64,000 nt of DNA from Methylobacterium platani (lineage in GTDB: Bacteria; Pseudomonadota; Alphaproteobacteria; Rhizobiales; Beijerinckiaceae), in contig NZ_LWHQ01000027.1 in assembly GCF_001653715.1 (NCBI RefSeq), forward strand, positions 1 to 64,000. Direction: 5' to 3'. A program made the position numbers and the translations under genes. Position 1 is the first letter of the stretch; every line of letters begins with the position of its first letter. Shown here piece by piece: positions 55,427 to 64,000 of this stretch. The notes under the pieces were generated by a model, which did not search any database, was not told where the DNA came from, and saw nothing but the letters and a program-made list of their open reading frames with translations.

Positions 55427-56116
55427 GGTGATGCGGGTGAGACGGTTGGCCTGGGATTGCCCCGTTGCTGTGGACGGCTGTGGGGCTTGGCTGAGCAGGA
55501 TCTTGGTTGCGGGTTTTGGGCTGTGCTCCTGTTCGTAGACGAGGGGTGAGCGGTAGCCCAGGGCGGAGTGTCGCCGCACGGGGTTGTAGAAGCCTTCGAG
55601 GTAGCTGAAGAGGGCCATGCGGGCCTCTGGCCGGGAGTGGAAGCGCCGGCGGGCGAGCAATTCGCATTCCAGGGTCGAGAAGAAGCTCTCGGCCATGGCG
55701 TTGTCGTAGGCATCACCGACCGAGCCCATCGAGGGCCGCACACCGGCTTCGCGGCAGCGGCTGCCGAAGGCCAACGATGTATATTGCGAGCCCTGATCCG
55801 AGTGATGGATCACGTTTTGCGGTTTTCTCTGGCCGACAGCCAACTCAATTGCGTCCAGAACCAATTCAGTTCGCAGGTGATCCGCCATCGACCAGCCGAC
55901 GATACGGCGGCTGAATGCGTCGAGAACGATAGCCAGGTAGAGGAACCCTGCACGCATCGGGATATAGGTGATGTCCGCGGCCCACAGCCGGTCGGATTCA
56001 TCGGCGGCAAAGCTACGATTGAACCGCTCCGGGTTCCTCGGAGGCTTTTTGTCTTGGGTCATGCAGCCAGGGCTTGGTCGCCGACGTTGGCTGGCCAGGG
56101 CGCACACCCTGGTCAC
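55427..56116 (-). pseudogene. IS3-family transposase OrfB, 5' truncated and fused to IS5 remnant
   Basis: The minus strand encodes an rve/DDE domain with all three acidic residues: Asp in LWAADITYIPMRAGFLYLAI, Asp in VIHHSDQGSQYTSLAFGSR, and Glu in NAMAESFFSTLECELL. The C-terminal YNPVRRHSALGYRSPLVYE is typical. The N-terminal HTH_21 part of OrfB is missing. The open frame reads through to 55106 and so encodes a 336-residue IS3-IS5 chimera. It is not expected to be active. Confidence 0.8.
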
Positions 56117-56210
56117 GCTCAGACTGACGCACCCAGTTCCTCAGTGTCTCGCCCGAGCAGCCGATCTTGATCTCGTCTTCGCCGAGGCTGTAGCGTCCCT
56201 GGGAGCATGC
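56117..56210 (-). pseudogene. IS3-family OrfA fragment
   Basis: In a second minus-strand frame the sequence reads IKIGCSGETLRNWVRQSERD and QGVRPG, the second half of the OrfA helix-turn-helix. It then runs directly into late OrfB coding sequence, so the middle of the element (OrfA end and OrfB start) has been deleted. The upstream limit, near 56210, is uncertain. Confidence 0.6.
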
Positions 56211-56452
56211 GTCCGCGTCCCCACGACGACGATTGCCATCTCGGGTGATCGCGGGCGTTGCAAACAGCAGGGCGTGCCGCCGATTGGCCGGCCTGATGCG
56301 GCCGACCCGGCCGGATCACCCGGGCGCATCGATGTCGTGAACCGCCGCGTCCGACCCGACGCGGCTTCTCGGCCTCCTCGTCGCTCGCGTCCGGAAGACG
56401 GCACGATCCGGACCTTCGCCGCGGCGACGCTTGCGGTCGGCCGTGCCTCGCT
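56211..56452. other. Intergenic region next to IS remnant
   Basis: This 242-bp GC-rich stretch lies between the IS3 remnant and the IclR gene stop. No terminal repeat or gene was recognised. Confidence 0.3.
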
Positions 56453-57154
56453 TCACATCTGCGCTCCCAGTTCGGCCGACAGGCGCTCGGCGGCGTCCCG
56501 GAGCCTCGGCGCCAGGAGACCGGCCCGCTCGATGCCGAGGCGCGAGGACGGGCCGGACAGCGCGAGGGCTCCGATCAGCCGGCGCCCGGCACCGAAGATC
56601 GGCATCGCCATGGAGGCGACGTGGGGATCGGTGATCCCCGAGGTGTAGAGCGGCAGCTCGGGCGTCGCTGCCGGATCCACCCGATCGCCGAAGGTTGCCA
56701 GCACCTGGGCGATGGCCGACTGGTCCATCGGCCGCATGTCGCCCGGACGCACGTTCATCCGCAGCGGGTAGGGCGAATCAGCCCGGAACAGGCACAGCCG
56801 CTGGTTGCCGCGGCGAATGTAGAACGAGGCCGTCTCCATCGACTCGGCGGCCAGGCGCTCCAGCACCGGGACCACCCGTTCTTCCAGTGCGAAGGATTGC
56901 TGGTAGACCGAGCCGATCCGCGCCGCCTCGACGCCGAGGCGGTAGCGCCCGTCGTCCAGCCGCTCGATCAGGCCGAACTTCTCGAGCGAGATGCACAGCC
57001 GCATGATGGTGCTCTTCACGAGTTCCGTGCGCCGGGCGAGCTCCGTCAGTTCGAGCGCGTCGTCGCCGCGCTGAAACGCGGTCAGGACGGTCAGCACCCG
57101 CTCGGCCGAGGCGACGCCTTCGAGCTTGGGTCTCGGTCGGGCCTCTTTCGGCAT
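56453..57154 (-). CDS. IclR-family transcriptional regulator
   Basis: The 233-residue protein has the IclR winged helix (ASAERVLTVLTAFQRGDDAL and RTELVKSTIMRLCISLEKFG) and the GAF-like effector domain (ESMETASFYIRRGNQRLCLF, SGITDPHVASMAMPIFG). The ATG at 57154 is chosen; GTG 57166 is possible. It is divergent from the first MFS gene and probably controls the catabolic cluster 57348-64000 in response to its substrate. Confidence 0.9.
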   Translation of the reverse strand: MPKEARPRPKLEGVASAERVLTVLTAFQRGDDALELTELARRTELVKSTIMRLCISLEKFGLIERLDDGRYRLGVEAARIGSVYQQSFALEERVVPVLERLAAESMETASFYIRRGNQRLCLFRADSPYPLRMNVRPGDMRPMDQSAIAQVLATFGDRVDPAATPELPLYTSGITDPHVASMAMPIFGAGRRLIGALALSGPSSRLGIERAGLLAPRLRDAAERLSAELGAQM

Positions 57155-57309
57155 TCGTTTCACGCTCACGGGTCTTGCGGGCTTCGCGGTCGCTTCCCTT
57201 AGCGGCGCCGCGCGCCGCCGCCAAACCACCCGCTCGGTCGCTCACCCCCTGCGGCATTCGTGCAGCATCCGGCACGCTTGACCCGCGCCGGCGACGCCGA
57301 TACTCAAAA

Positions 57310-57324
57310 TGAAACACCGTTGCA
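57310..57324. promoter_or_regulatory. Candidate IclR operator
   Basis: TGAAACACCGTTGCA is a near-perfect inverted repeat (TGAAAC and GTTGCA, 5 of 6 paired, 3-bp centre). It lies 24 bp before the MFS start codon in the IclR-MFS divergent region. IclR proteins often bind such short palindromes. Confidence 0.45.
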
Positions 57325-57347
57325 AAAAACGGCTGGGAGCAAGCGTC

Positions 57348-58682
57348 ATGACACGGGCGGGACCGGCGCAGCCGGCATTCACACCATCGGCCTCGGTCGA
57401 CGAGCAGGCGCTGCATCGCAAGATGATGTGGCGCATCCTGCCGTTCCTGTTCGTCTGCTACGTGGTCAGCTACCTCGACCGCGTGAATGTCGGCTTCGCC
57501 GCGCTGACGATGAACAAGGATATCGGCCTCACGGCGACCGCCTTCGGCGTCGGCGCCGGCCTGTTCTTCTTCGGCTATTTCATCGCCGAGATCCCCAGCA
57601 ACCTGATCATGATGCGCGTCGGGGCGCGGATCTGGATCGCCCGGATCATGATCACCTGGGGCCTGGTCTCGGCGGCGACCGCCTTCGTCACCGGCCCGGT
57701 GCAGTTCGGCATCGCGCGCTTCCTGCTCGGCCTCGGCGAGGCCGGCTTCGTCCCCGGCGTGTTCCTGTACCTGAGCCTGTGGTTTCCCTCCGCGGTGCGG
57801 GCGCGGGCGACCGCCCTGTTCCTGCTCGGGATCCCGGTCGCCAACATCGTCGGCTCGCCGATCTCCGGCGCGCTGATCCAGCTCGAAGGGTTCGGCCTCA
57901 AGGGCTGGCAGTGGCTGCTGATCCTCGAGGCGGTGCCGGCGGTGGCTCTCGGCATCGCCTGCCTGTTCGTCCTGACCGACCGGCCCGAGAAGGCGGCCTG
58001 GCTGTCGGCGCCCGAGCGCGACGCTCTCGTCGCCAAGCTCGCGGCCGAGAAGGCGGTAATCGAGCAGAAGCACAAGATGACGCTGGCCCAGGCGCTCCGG
58101 AACTGGCGCGTCCTGATGCTGGCCTGCGTCAATTTCTGCGCCATCGTCGGATCCCTCGGCATCGGCCTGTGGCTGCCGCAGATCATCAAGCAATTGGGCC
58201 TCGCCACGTCGCTCGTCGGGGTGGTGACGGCGATCCCCTACATCTGCGGCGCGGTCGCCATGGTGGTGTGGGGCCGGATGTCGGATCACGGCAGCGACCG
58301 GACGATCTACCCGGCGATCTCGCTCTTCGTCGGCGCGGCGGCCCTGGTGGCGAGCGCCGTCACGCCGACGCCGGTCCTCACCATCGCGGCGCTCTGCGTG
58401 GCGGTGATGGGCATCAACTCCTTCGTCGCCACCTTCTGGGCGGTGCCGTCGAGCTTCCTCACCGGGCGGGCGGCCGCCGGCGGGATCGCCATGATCGTCT
58501 CGATCGGCAATCTCGGGGGCTTTGCCGGGCCGTACATGATCGGTCTCGTGCGCGACCTCTCGGGCGGGTTCACCGCGCCGCTCTTAGCGGTCGGCGCCTG
58601 CCTGCTGGTCGGGGCGCTGCTGATGCTTGCCTTCGGCCGCCAGGTCCGCCGGGCGGACACCCCCGTCGCGGTCGCGGCCTGA
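57348..58682 (+). CDS. MFS transporter, ACS family
   Basis: The 444-residue protein has 12 hydrophobic segments with the ACS signature WRILPFLFVCYVVSYLDRVN, VGFAALTMNKDIGLTATAFG and AEIPSNLIMMRVGARIWIAR. It likely imports the organic-acid substrate of the cluster. The ATG at 57348 has GGGAG upstream; one at 57309 is less likely. It precedes the FAD/Fe-S oxidase gene by 4 bp, so they form an operon. Confidence 0.9.
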   Translation: MTRAGPAQPAFTPSASVDEQALHRKMMWRILPFLFVCYVVSYLDRVNVGFAALTMNKDIGLTATAFGVGAGLFFFGYFIAEIPSNLIMMRVGARIWIARIMITWGLVSAATAFVTGPVQFGIARFLLGLGEAGFVPGVFLYLSLWFPSAVRARATALFLLGIPVANIVGSPISGALIQLEGFGLKGWQWLLILEAVPAVALGIACLFVLTDRPEKAAWLSAPERDALVAKLAAEKAVIEQKHKMTLAQALRNWRVLMLACVNFCAIVGSLGIGLWLPQIIKQLGLATSLVGVVTAIPYICGAVAMVVWGRMSDHGSDRTIYPAISLFVGAAALVASAVTPTPVLTIAALCVAVMGINSFVATFWAVPSSFLTGRAAAGGIAMIVSIGNLGGFAGPYMIGLVRDLSGGFTAPLLAVGACLLVGALLMLAFGRQVRRADTPVAVAA

Positions 58683-58686
58683 CGTC

Positions 58687-61600
58687 ATGATCCCGCGCCT
58701 CGCCTCCCTTCCTGAGACGGCGCCGCTCCACGCGGCCTTCTGCGCCGAATTGCGGGCGCGGGGCTTTGCCGGCGATCTCTCCCTGTCGCCGGCCGATCGC
58801 ACCGTGCTGGCGACCGACAACTCGATCTACCAGCTTACCCCGAAAGCCGTCGCCTTCCCGCGCGACCGCGACGACCTCGTGCGGATCGCCCGGCTGCTCG
58901 CCGAGGATCGTTTCGCCGAGATGCGGATCGCGCCCCGGGGTGGGGGCACCGGCACCAACGGCCAGTCCCTCACCGACGGGCTGGTGGTCGACCTGTCGCG
59001 GCACATGAACCGGATCCTGGCGATCGATCCGGTTGCCCGTACGGTCCGGGTCGAGGCCGGCGTGGTGAAGGACCAGCTCAACGCGGCGCTGAAAGTCCAC
59101 GGGCTGTTCTTCGCCCCCGAGCTCTCGACCTCGAACCGCGCCACGATCGGCGGCATGATCTCGACCGATGCGTGCGGCCAGGGCTCGTGCCTCTACGGCA
59201 AGACCCGCGACCACGTGCGGGCGCTGACCACGATCCTCTCCGACGGGACGGTCTGGGAGTCCGAACCCCTCGACGCGGCCGGGCTCGCGGCGGTGCAGGC
59301 ACGGGGCGACCGGGCCGGCGCCATCCACCGCGAGATCGACCGAATCCAGCGCGAGAACGCGCCGCTCATCGCCGAGCGGTTCCCGCCGCTGAACCGCTGT
59401 CTTACCGGCTACGACCTCGCCCACATCCGGCGCGCCGACGGGCGCTTCGACCTCAACGCGGTCCTGTGCGGCTCGGAGGGCACCCTCGGCTTCCTCGCCG
59501 AGGCGACGCTCAAAGTCCTGCCGCTGCCGAGCCACGCGGCCCTGGTCGTTCTGCGTTACGGCAGTTTCGACGCGGCGCTCCGCGATGCGCGGGCGCTGAG
59601 CCGTCTCACGCCGACCTCGATCGAGACCGTCGATTCGACGGTGCTGGCGCTCGCCCAGGGCGATCCGGTCTGGGACGGCGTCGCCGCCTTCTTCCCCGAG
59701 GATGCGGGCGAGCGGGCCCGCGGCGTCAACCTCGTCGAGTTCGTCGGCGACGGCGAAGAGGCGGTCGCGGGACAGCTTGCCCGCCTGACGGCCCTGCTCG
59801 ACGCGGCCGGCCACGCGGCGGGGCGGCGCGGCTACACGATCGCGCGGGCTGAGGCCGAGATCGGCCGGATCTGGACCATGCGCAAGAAGGCGGTCGGCCT
59901 TCTCGGCAACCGGACCGGCGAGGCGCGCCCGATCGCCTTCGTGGAGGACACGGCAGTCCCGCCGGAAAACCTCGCCGATTTCATCGCCGCGTTCCGGGCC
60001 GTCCTCGACCGTCACGGCCTCGAGTACGGCATGTTCGGCCACGTCGATGCCGGCGTGCTCCACGTCCGGCCGGCGATCGACATGAAGGCACCGGGCGCCG
60101 AAAACCTGGTGCGTGCGGTGACCGAGGAGGTCGTCGCGCTGACGCAAGCCTATGGCGGCCTCCTCTGGGGCGAGCACGGCAAGGGCGTGCGCTCCGAGTT
60201 CTCGCCGCTTGTGTTCGGCCCGCTCTACCCGGCCCTCCAGGCGGTGAAGGCCGCCTTCGACCCGAGGAACCAGTTCAACCCCGGCAAGATCGCGGCACCC
60301 GACGGCGGCGCGCTCCTCACCATCGACGGCGTGCCGACCAAGGGCAGCCACGACCGGGCCATCCCGGCGGAGGTGCGGGCCGCTTACGACGAAGCTCTGC
60401 ACTGCAACGGCAACGGCGCCTGCTTCACCTACGATCCGGACGAGGCGATGTGCCCGTCCTGGAAGGGCACGCGCGAGCGCCGGCACTCGCCCAAGGGCCG
60501 CGCCCAGCTGATGCGCGAGTGGCTGCGCCGGCTGGCGGTGCAAGGGGTCGACCCGCTGGCGGAAGCCCGCGCGTCGCGGACCCGCTCCGGCTGGCTCACC
60601 TTCCCGGCCCGCCTCGCCGCGAGCCTACGCCGGCGCGACGACGACTTCTCGCACGAGGTCCACGAGGCGATGGCCGGGTGCCTTGCCTGCAAGTCCTGCA
60701 CCGGACAATGCCCGATCAAGGTCGACGTCCCGACCTTCCGGGCGAAGTTCCTGGAACTCTATCACGGCCGCTACCTGCGGCCGCTGCGCCACCACGCGGT
60801 CGCGGCCCTGGAGCCCCTGGCCCCCTGGCTCGCGAAGGCCCCGCGTCTCGTCAATGCCGCGACGCGGCTCGGGGCGGGGAGGGCGGTGGGCCTCGTCCAC
60901 GCGCCGAAACTGTCCGGGATCGATCTCGGACGGGAGATAGCGCGCCGCGGCGTGGTCCTGGCCGACGCGGAGGCCCTGGCGCGGCTCTCGCCGGCCGAGC
61001 GGCTGGCGAGTGTCGTCGTGGTGCAGGACGCCTTCACCAGCCACTACGATACGCCGGTGCTGCTGGCCCTCCTCGACCTGCTGATCGGCTTAGGCGTCCG
61101 GCCCTGGCTCGCGCCCTTCCGGCCCAACGGCAAGCCGTTGCACGTCCACGGTTTCCTCAGGGAGTTCGCGCGGGTCGCCGCCGCGAACGCCGCCGACCTC
61201 GACCGGATCGCCGCGACCGGCGTGGCGCTTGTCGGCCTCGACCCGTCGATGACGCTGACCTACCGCTCCGAGTACCGCCAGGCCTTGGCCGGCCGCGACC
61301 TGCCGCAGATCCATCTCGTCCAGGAATGGCTCGCCGGGCGCCTCGACGCCCGCGCGACCGACCCCGACGGGGAGCCCTACTGGCTGCTGGCGCACTGCAC
61401 CGAGCGGGCGACGGCGCAAGCCGCCGTGGCGGCCTGGGCGACGGTTTTTCGGGCCTTCGGCCTCCCTCTCGCGGTCCTGCCCGCGGGCTGCTGCGGCATG
61501 GCCGGCACCTACGGTCACGAGGCCGAGAACCGGGCGGCCTCCGAGCGCATCTACGGCCTCAGCTGGGCGAAGCCCGTGGCGGACAAGGGCCGGACCGGCC

Positions 61601-61740
61601 GTCTCCTCGCCGACGGCTATTCCTGCCGCTCGCAAGCCAAGATCGTCGACGGCGTGCGGCTGCCGCACCCGGTCGAGATCCTGCGCGACCACCTCGCCAC
61701 GAAGATCCCCGCGCCCCGCCTCACGGCGGCGGTGCACTGA
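58687..61740 (+). CDS. FAD/4Fe-4S 2-hydroxyacid oxidase (YdiJ/D2HGDH-like)
   Basis: The 1017-residue protein has three parts. First is a PCMH-type FAD domain (APRGGGTGTNGQSLTDGLVV and LSTSNRATIGGMISTDACGQ). Next is an FAD-oxidase C domain (RIWTMRKKAVGLLGNRTGEA and GMFGHVDAGVLHVRP). Last is a ferredoxin-like part with CNGNGAC and CLACKSCTGQCP, followed by a CCG-type domain (LLAHCTERATAQAA and LPAGCCGMAGTYGHEAENRA). Such enzymes oxidise D-2-hydroxyacids such as D-lactate or D-2-hydroxyglutarate and pass electrons to the quinone pool. The exact substrate is unknown. Confidence 0.88.
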   Translation: MIPRLASLPETAPLHAAFCAELRARGFAGDLSLSPADRTVLATDNSIYQLTPKAVAFPRDRDDLVRIARLLAEDRFAEMRIAPRGGGTGTNGQSLTDGLVVDLSRHMNRILAIDPVARTVRVEAGVVKDQLNAALKVHGLFFAPELSTSNRATIGGMISTDACGQGSCLYGKTRDHVRALTTILSDGTVWESEPLDAAGLAAVQARGDRAGAIHREIDRIQRENAPLIAERFPPLNRCLTGYDLAHIRRADGRFDLNAVLCGSEGTLGFLAEATLKVLPLPSHAALVVLRYGSFDAALRDARALSRLTPTSIETVDSTVLALAQGDPVWDGVAAFFPEDAGERARGVNLVEFVGDGEEAVAGQLARLTALLDAAGHAAGRRGYTIARAEAEIGRIWTMRKKAVGLLGNRTGEARPIAFVEDTAVPPENLADFIAAFRAVLDRHGLEYGMFGHVDAGVLHVRPAIDMKAPGAENLVRAVTEEVVALTQAYGGLLWGEHGKGVRSEFSPLVFGPLYPALQAVKAAFDPRNQFNPGKIAAPDGGALLTIDGVPTKGSHDRAIPAEVRAAYDEALHCNGNGACFTYDPDEAMCPSWKGTRERRHSPKGRAQLMREWLRRLAVQGVDPLAEARASRTRSGWLTFPARLAASLRRRDDDFSHEVHEAMAGCLACKSCTGQCPIKVDVPTFRAKFLELYHGRYLRPLRHHAVAALEPLAPWLAKAPRLVNAATRLGAGRAVGLVHAPKLSGIDLGREIARRGVVLADAEALARLSPAERLASVVVVQDAFTSHYDTPVLLALLDLLIGLGVRPWLAPFRPNGKPLHVHGFLREFARVAAANAADLDRIAATGVALVGLDPSMTLTYRSEYRQALAGRDLPQIHLVQEWLAGRLDARATDPDGEPYWLLAHCTERATAQAAVAAWATVFRAFGLPLAVLPAGCCGMAGTYGHEAENRAASERIYGLSWAKPVADKGRTGRLLADGYSCRSQAKIVDGVRLPHPVEILRDHLATKIPAPRLTAAVH

Positions 61741-61763
61741 CCCCGACATCACAGGAGTTATCC

Positions 61764-62678
61764 ATGACCGAGCGCACGCAATTCCGGTTCGGCCTCGTCG
61801 GCTACGGCGAGATCGGCAGCACCCTCGGGGCGGGCCTGCGCGGCGCCGGCCTCGAGAGCATCGCCTGCTACGACAAGTACGCCTTCGACGGGCCCTATGC
61901 CGACCTGATCCAGGGAAGGGCGCGGGAGGCCGGGGTCACGCTCGTGCGCTCGAACGCCGAACTCGCCGAGGCCGCCGATTTGATCGTCAGCGTGACGCCG
62001 GGCGTCGCCTCCCTCGACAGCGCCGAGGCCTTCGCGCCGGTGCTCTCGGAGCGCCACACCTTCCTCGACTTCGCCTCCGCCACCCCGAAGGTGAAGCAGG
62101 GCGTCGCCGAGCGCCTCGCGGCCACCGGCGCGCTCCTCGGCGACGGCGCCATCGAGGGCACGCCGCTGCACGGCTATTCCATGCGGATGCTGTCGAGCGG
62201 GCCCGCCGGCGAGCGGGTGCGCGACCTGCTGGTGCCCTGGGGGATGCAGATCGCCTTCATGGGCCCGACCCTCGGCACGGCGTCGGGCATCAAGATCCTG
62301 CGCTCGGTCCTCATCAAGGGCATCGAGGCCCTGCACGACGAGATGCTGCTCGCCGCCCGGCAATACGGCATCGACGAGGTCGTGCTCGCCTCCGCCTCGA
62401 AGACCCTGGCCCGGCCCTGGATGGACACGGTGCAGAGTCTGACCCCGTCGGGCGTCATCCATGCCAAGCGCCGGGCCGAGGAGCTGGAGATGTCGGCCGA
62501 GGCGGTCGCCGATTCCGGTGTCGAGCCGATCATGGCCCGGGCCATCGCCCAGCGCCTGCGCTGGAAGGAGAGCCTGGGGCTCAAGGACCACTTCAAGGGC
62601 GTCGTGCCGGCCACCTATCAGGAGGCGCTGGACGCGATGGTCGAGAAGGCGGGGTTGAAGGCGGTGAAGCCGAACTGA
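61764..62678 (+). CDS. NAD(P)-dependent dehydrogenase with DUF1932 domain
   Basis: The 304-residue protein has a 6-phosphogluconate-dehydrogenase-type Rossmann domain (FGLVGYGEIGSTLGAGLRGA) and a C-terminal DUF1932 domain (SGIKILRSVLIKGIEALHDE, HAKRRAEELEMSAEAVADSG). It is a beta-hydroxyacid dehydrogenase relative. AGGAG lies 9 bp before the ATG, and it follows the oxidase by 23 bp. It probably oxidises or reduces an intermediate of the same pathway. Confidence 0.85.
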   Translation: MTERTQFRFGLVGYGEIGSTLGAGLRGAGLESIACYDKYAFDGPYADLIQGRAREAGVTLVRSNAELAEAADLIVSVTPGVASLDSAEAFAPVLSERHTFLDFASATPKVKQGVAERLAATGALLGDGAIEGTPLHGYSMRMLSSGPAGERVRDLLVPWGMQIAFMGPTLGTASGIKILRSVLIKGIEALHDEMLLAARQYGIDEVVLASASKTLARPWMDTVQSLTPSGVIHAKRRAEELEMSAEAVADSGVEPIMARAIAQRLRWKESLGLKDHFKGVVPATYQEALDAMVEKAGLKAVKPN

Positions 62679-62732
62679 TCTCGAACCGTTCAGGTCCAGT
62701 TCTCCGCCGATAGAAATCATGCACTCCTGGTC

Positions 62733-62873
62733 GTTCCGGGGCCGCGCAGCGGATCCCGGCGTGCCGAAGGCACGCACAGAGCCGCCTAGTCTGCCGAGTT
62801 CAGTTGAACGCTGTTCGCTGTTTCTGAAAACCTGAGTGTCTGTATTCCCGTCTCCGCTGCGCGGCCCCGGAAT
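62733..62873. repeat. Inverted-repeat element before RraA-type gene
   Basis: The arm GTTCCGGGGCCGCGCAGCGG (from 62733) and its inverted copy (62853-62873) agree at 20 of 21 bases and are about 100 bp apart. Between them is non-coding DNA with some AT-rich bases. It looks like a small MITE/REP-type element inserted in the operon. It could reduce transcription into the aldolase gene. Confidence 0.6.
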
Positions 62874-62931
62874 GACGGATTTGTTCTCAGGTCCCGTGAG
62901 CCAAGCAATCCTCTCAGATTCGGAATCCCCC

Positions 62932-63606
62932 ATGCCCATCGGCTTCAAGATCCATCCCCGCACCCGCACGGTCGACGCCGCCACGGTCGAGAAGTTCAAG
63001 GCGATCGCGGTCGCCAACATCAGCGATTCGATGAGCCGCATGGTCCATGGCGGGCCGCAGCTTCGTCCGATGCATGGCGGCGGCGTGCTCTGCGGCGTCG
63101 CGCTGACCGTCAAGGCGCGCCCGGGCGACAACCTGATGGTGCATGCCGCCCTCAACCGCGTGAAGCCCGGCGACGTCATCGTCGTCGATGCCGGCGGCGA
63201 CCTGAGCAACGCGATCCTCGGCGAGCTCATGCTCTCGCATGCTCAGCAGGTCGGCTGCGCGGGCGTGATCGTCAACGGCGCCGTCCGCGACTTCGGTTGG
63301 ATCAAGGCGAACTCTTTTCCGGTCTACGCCGCCGGCGTGACCCATCGCGGGCCGTACAAGAGCGGCCCTGGCGAGGTGAACTGCACGATCGCCATCGACG
63401 GGATGGTGATCGAGCCCGGCGACCTGATCGTCGGTGACGACGATGGCTTCGTCTGCGTGCCGTACGACCTCACGGAAAAGGTCTTCGCCGCCGCCGACAA
63501 GAAGCAGCAGGGCGAGGCCAAGACCATGGCGGCGATCAAGGCCGGCACTGTCGACCGGTCCTGGGTCGAGCGCGAGCTTGAGAAGGCCGGCTGCGAAGGT
63601 CTCTGA
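62932..63606 (+). CDS. RraA-family protein (HMG/CHA aldolase-like)
   Basis: The 224-residue protein belongs to the RraA/class II pyruvate aldolase fold: AVANISDSMSRMVHGGPQLR, VALTVKARPGDNLMVHAALN, GDVIVVDAGGD, and the Mg-binding GELMLSHAQQVGCAGVIVNG with AVRDFGW. In catabolic clusters the family cleaves 4-hydroxy-4-methyl-2-oxoglutarate or 4-carboxy-4-hydroxy-2-oxoadipate to pyruvate. The C-terminal part (GDLIVGDDDGFVCVPYDL) is complete. Next to dehydrogenases and transporters an aldolase role is more likely than RNase E inhibition. Confidence 0.88.
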   Translation: MPIGFKIHPRTRTVDAATVEKFKAIAVANISDSMSRMVHGGPQLRPMHGGGVLCGVALTVKARPGDNLMVHAALNRVKPGDVIVVDAGGDLSNAILGELMLSHAQQVGCAGVIVNGAVRDFGWIKANSFPVYAAGVTHRGPYKSGPGEVNCTIAIDGMVIEPGDLIVGDDDGFVCVPYDLTEKVFAAADKKQQGEAKTMAAIKAGTVDRSWVERELEKAGCEGL

Positions 63607-63642
63607 ACGACGCAAAGACACCAAGAATCGGGAGGACGGGAC

Positions 63643-64000
63643 GTGAGCGCCGCAACAGACGAGCCGCAGACCCTCGAGGCAACGACCATGCGCCGGGTGA
63701 TCCTCCGGCTCGTGCCGTTCCTGATGGTCTGCTACTTCTTCGCCCTGCTCGACCGGGTGAACGTGGGCTTCGCCGCCCTGCAGATGAACCAGGATCTCGG
63801 GCTGACCCCGGCGATGTTCGGCTTCGCCGCAAGCCTGTTCTTCGTCTCGTACTTCCTGGTCGAGGTGCCGAGCAACCTGGCGCTCCAGCGCGTCGGGGCG
63901 CGACGCTGGATCGCCCGGATCATGATCACCTGGGGCCTGGTGACGATGGGCATGGCGCTCGTGACCGGGCCGCATTCGCTCTACGTCATGCGGTTCATCC
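63643..64000 (+). CDS. MFS transporter, ACS family (partial, cut by window end)
   Basis: A GTG at 63643 with GGAGGACGGG upstream starts VSAATDEPQTLEATTMRRVI, then LRLVPFLMVCYFFALLDRVN, VGFAALQMNQDLGLTPAMFG and VEVPSNLALQRVGARRWIAR, the first helices of an ACS transporter. About 119 codons are visible. It follows the RraA-type gene by 36 bp and is the second transporter of the cluster. Confidence 0.88.
   Translation, partial: MSAATDEPQTLEATTMRRVILRLVPFLMVCYFFALLDRVNVGFAALQMNQDLGLTPAMFGFAASLFFVSYFLVEVPSNLALQRVGARRWIARIMITWGLVTMGMALVTGPHSLYVMRFI

Overview
The window is a high-GC alphaproteobacterial chromosome segment. A Rhizobiales member close to Methylobacterium is the best guess. The reasons are the ribH-nusB-thiL order, a K+-independent HppA proton pump, petABC with a separate cytochrome c1, hisB/hisH/hisA/hisF/hisE followed by coaA, a DUF29 protein inside the his cluster, and very GC-rich codon use. 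The genus is inference.

Region 1 (1-12.3 kb) is an accessory island ending at the 5' end of dusA. The left part carries decayed phage-type genes: a terminase-small-subunit/GcrA-like fragment with an in-frame stop, an HNH nuclease, small membrane proteins and a frameshifted small ORF. Next is a complete type I-E CRISPR-Cas locus on the minus strand in the order cas3, cse1, cse2, cas7e, cas5e, cas6e, cas1, cas2, followed by a 10-repeat array. A broken tyrosine integrase lies between cas3 and dusA, which is a known integration site for one integrase family. The main discovery candidate sits between cas3 and cse1. It is a degenerate, inverted two-repeat mini-array with the same 61-bp period as the main array. 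Its single spacer matches the cse1 upstream region at 10 of its first 11 bases, and the only mismatch is at position 6, which Cascade does not read. This looks like a crRNA-like autoregulator of the cas operon.

Region 2 (12.4-53.3 kb) is mostly housekeeping. It holds dusA, glgX, an EamA exporter, a Cys/Met PLP enzyme with a divergent Lrp regulator, valine catabolism genes (LysR, mmsA, acyl-CoA dehydrogenase, mmsB) interrupted by a BrnT toxin/XRE antitoxin pair, hppA, thiL-nusB-ribH, an MFS transporter, the bc1 complex, mtnP, histidine biosynthesis with coaA, a branched-chain amino-acid-type binding protein, thpR, the tesA/ybbA/ybbP trio, a BI-1 protein, a MarR-GNAT protein with a palindromic operator, a retropepsin-like protease, DUF1289, cobS, cobT, an acetyltransferase and a polysaccharide deacetylase.

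Region 3 (53.3-56.4 kb) is a second foreign patch. It has AT-rich DNA, a broken DUF3883 defence-type gene, and a mosaic of IS5-family and IS3-family transposase remnants fused into one reading frame.

Region 4 (56.4-64 kb) is a catabolic cluster. It has an IclR regulator, divergent from an ACS-family MFS transporter, then a giant FAD/Fe-S 2-hydroxyacid oxidase, a DUF1932 dehydrogenase, an RraA-type aldolase and a second MFS transporter that runs off the window. The substrate cannot be told from the sequence.
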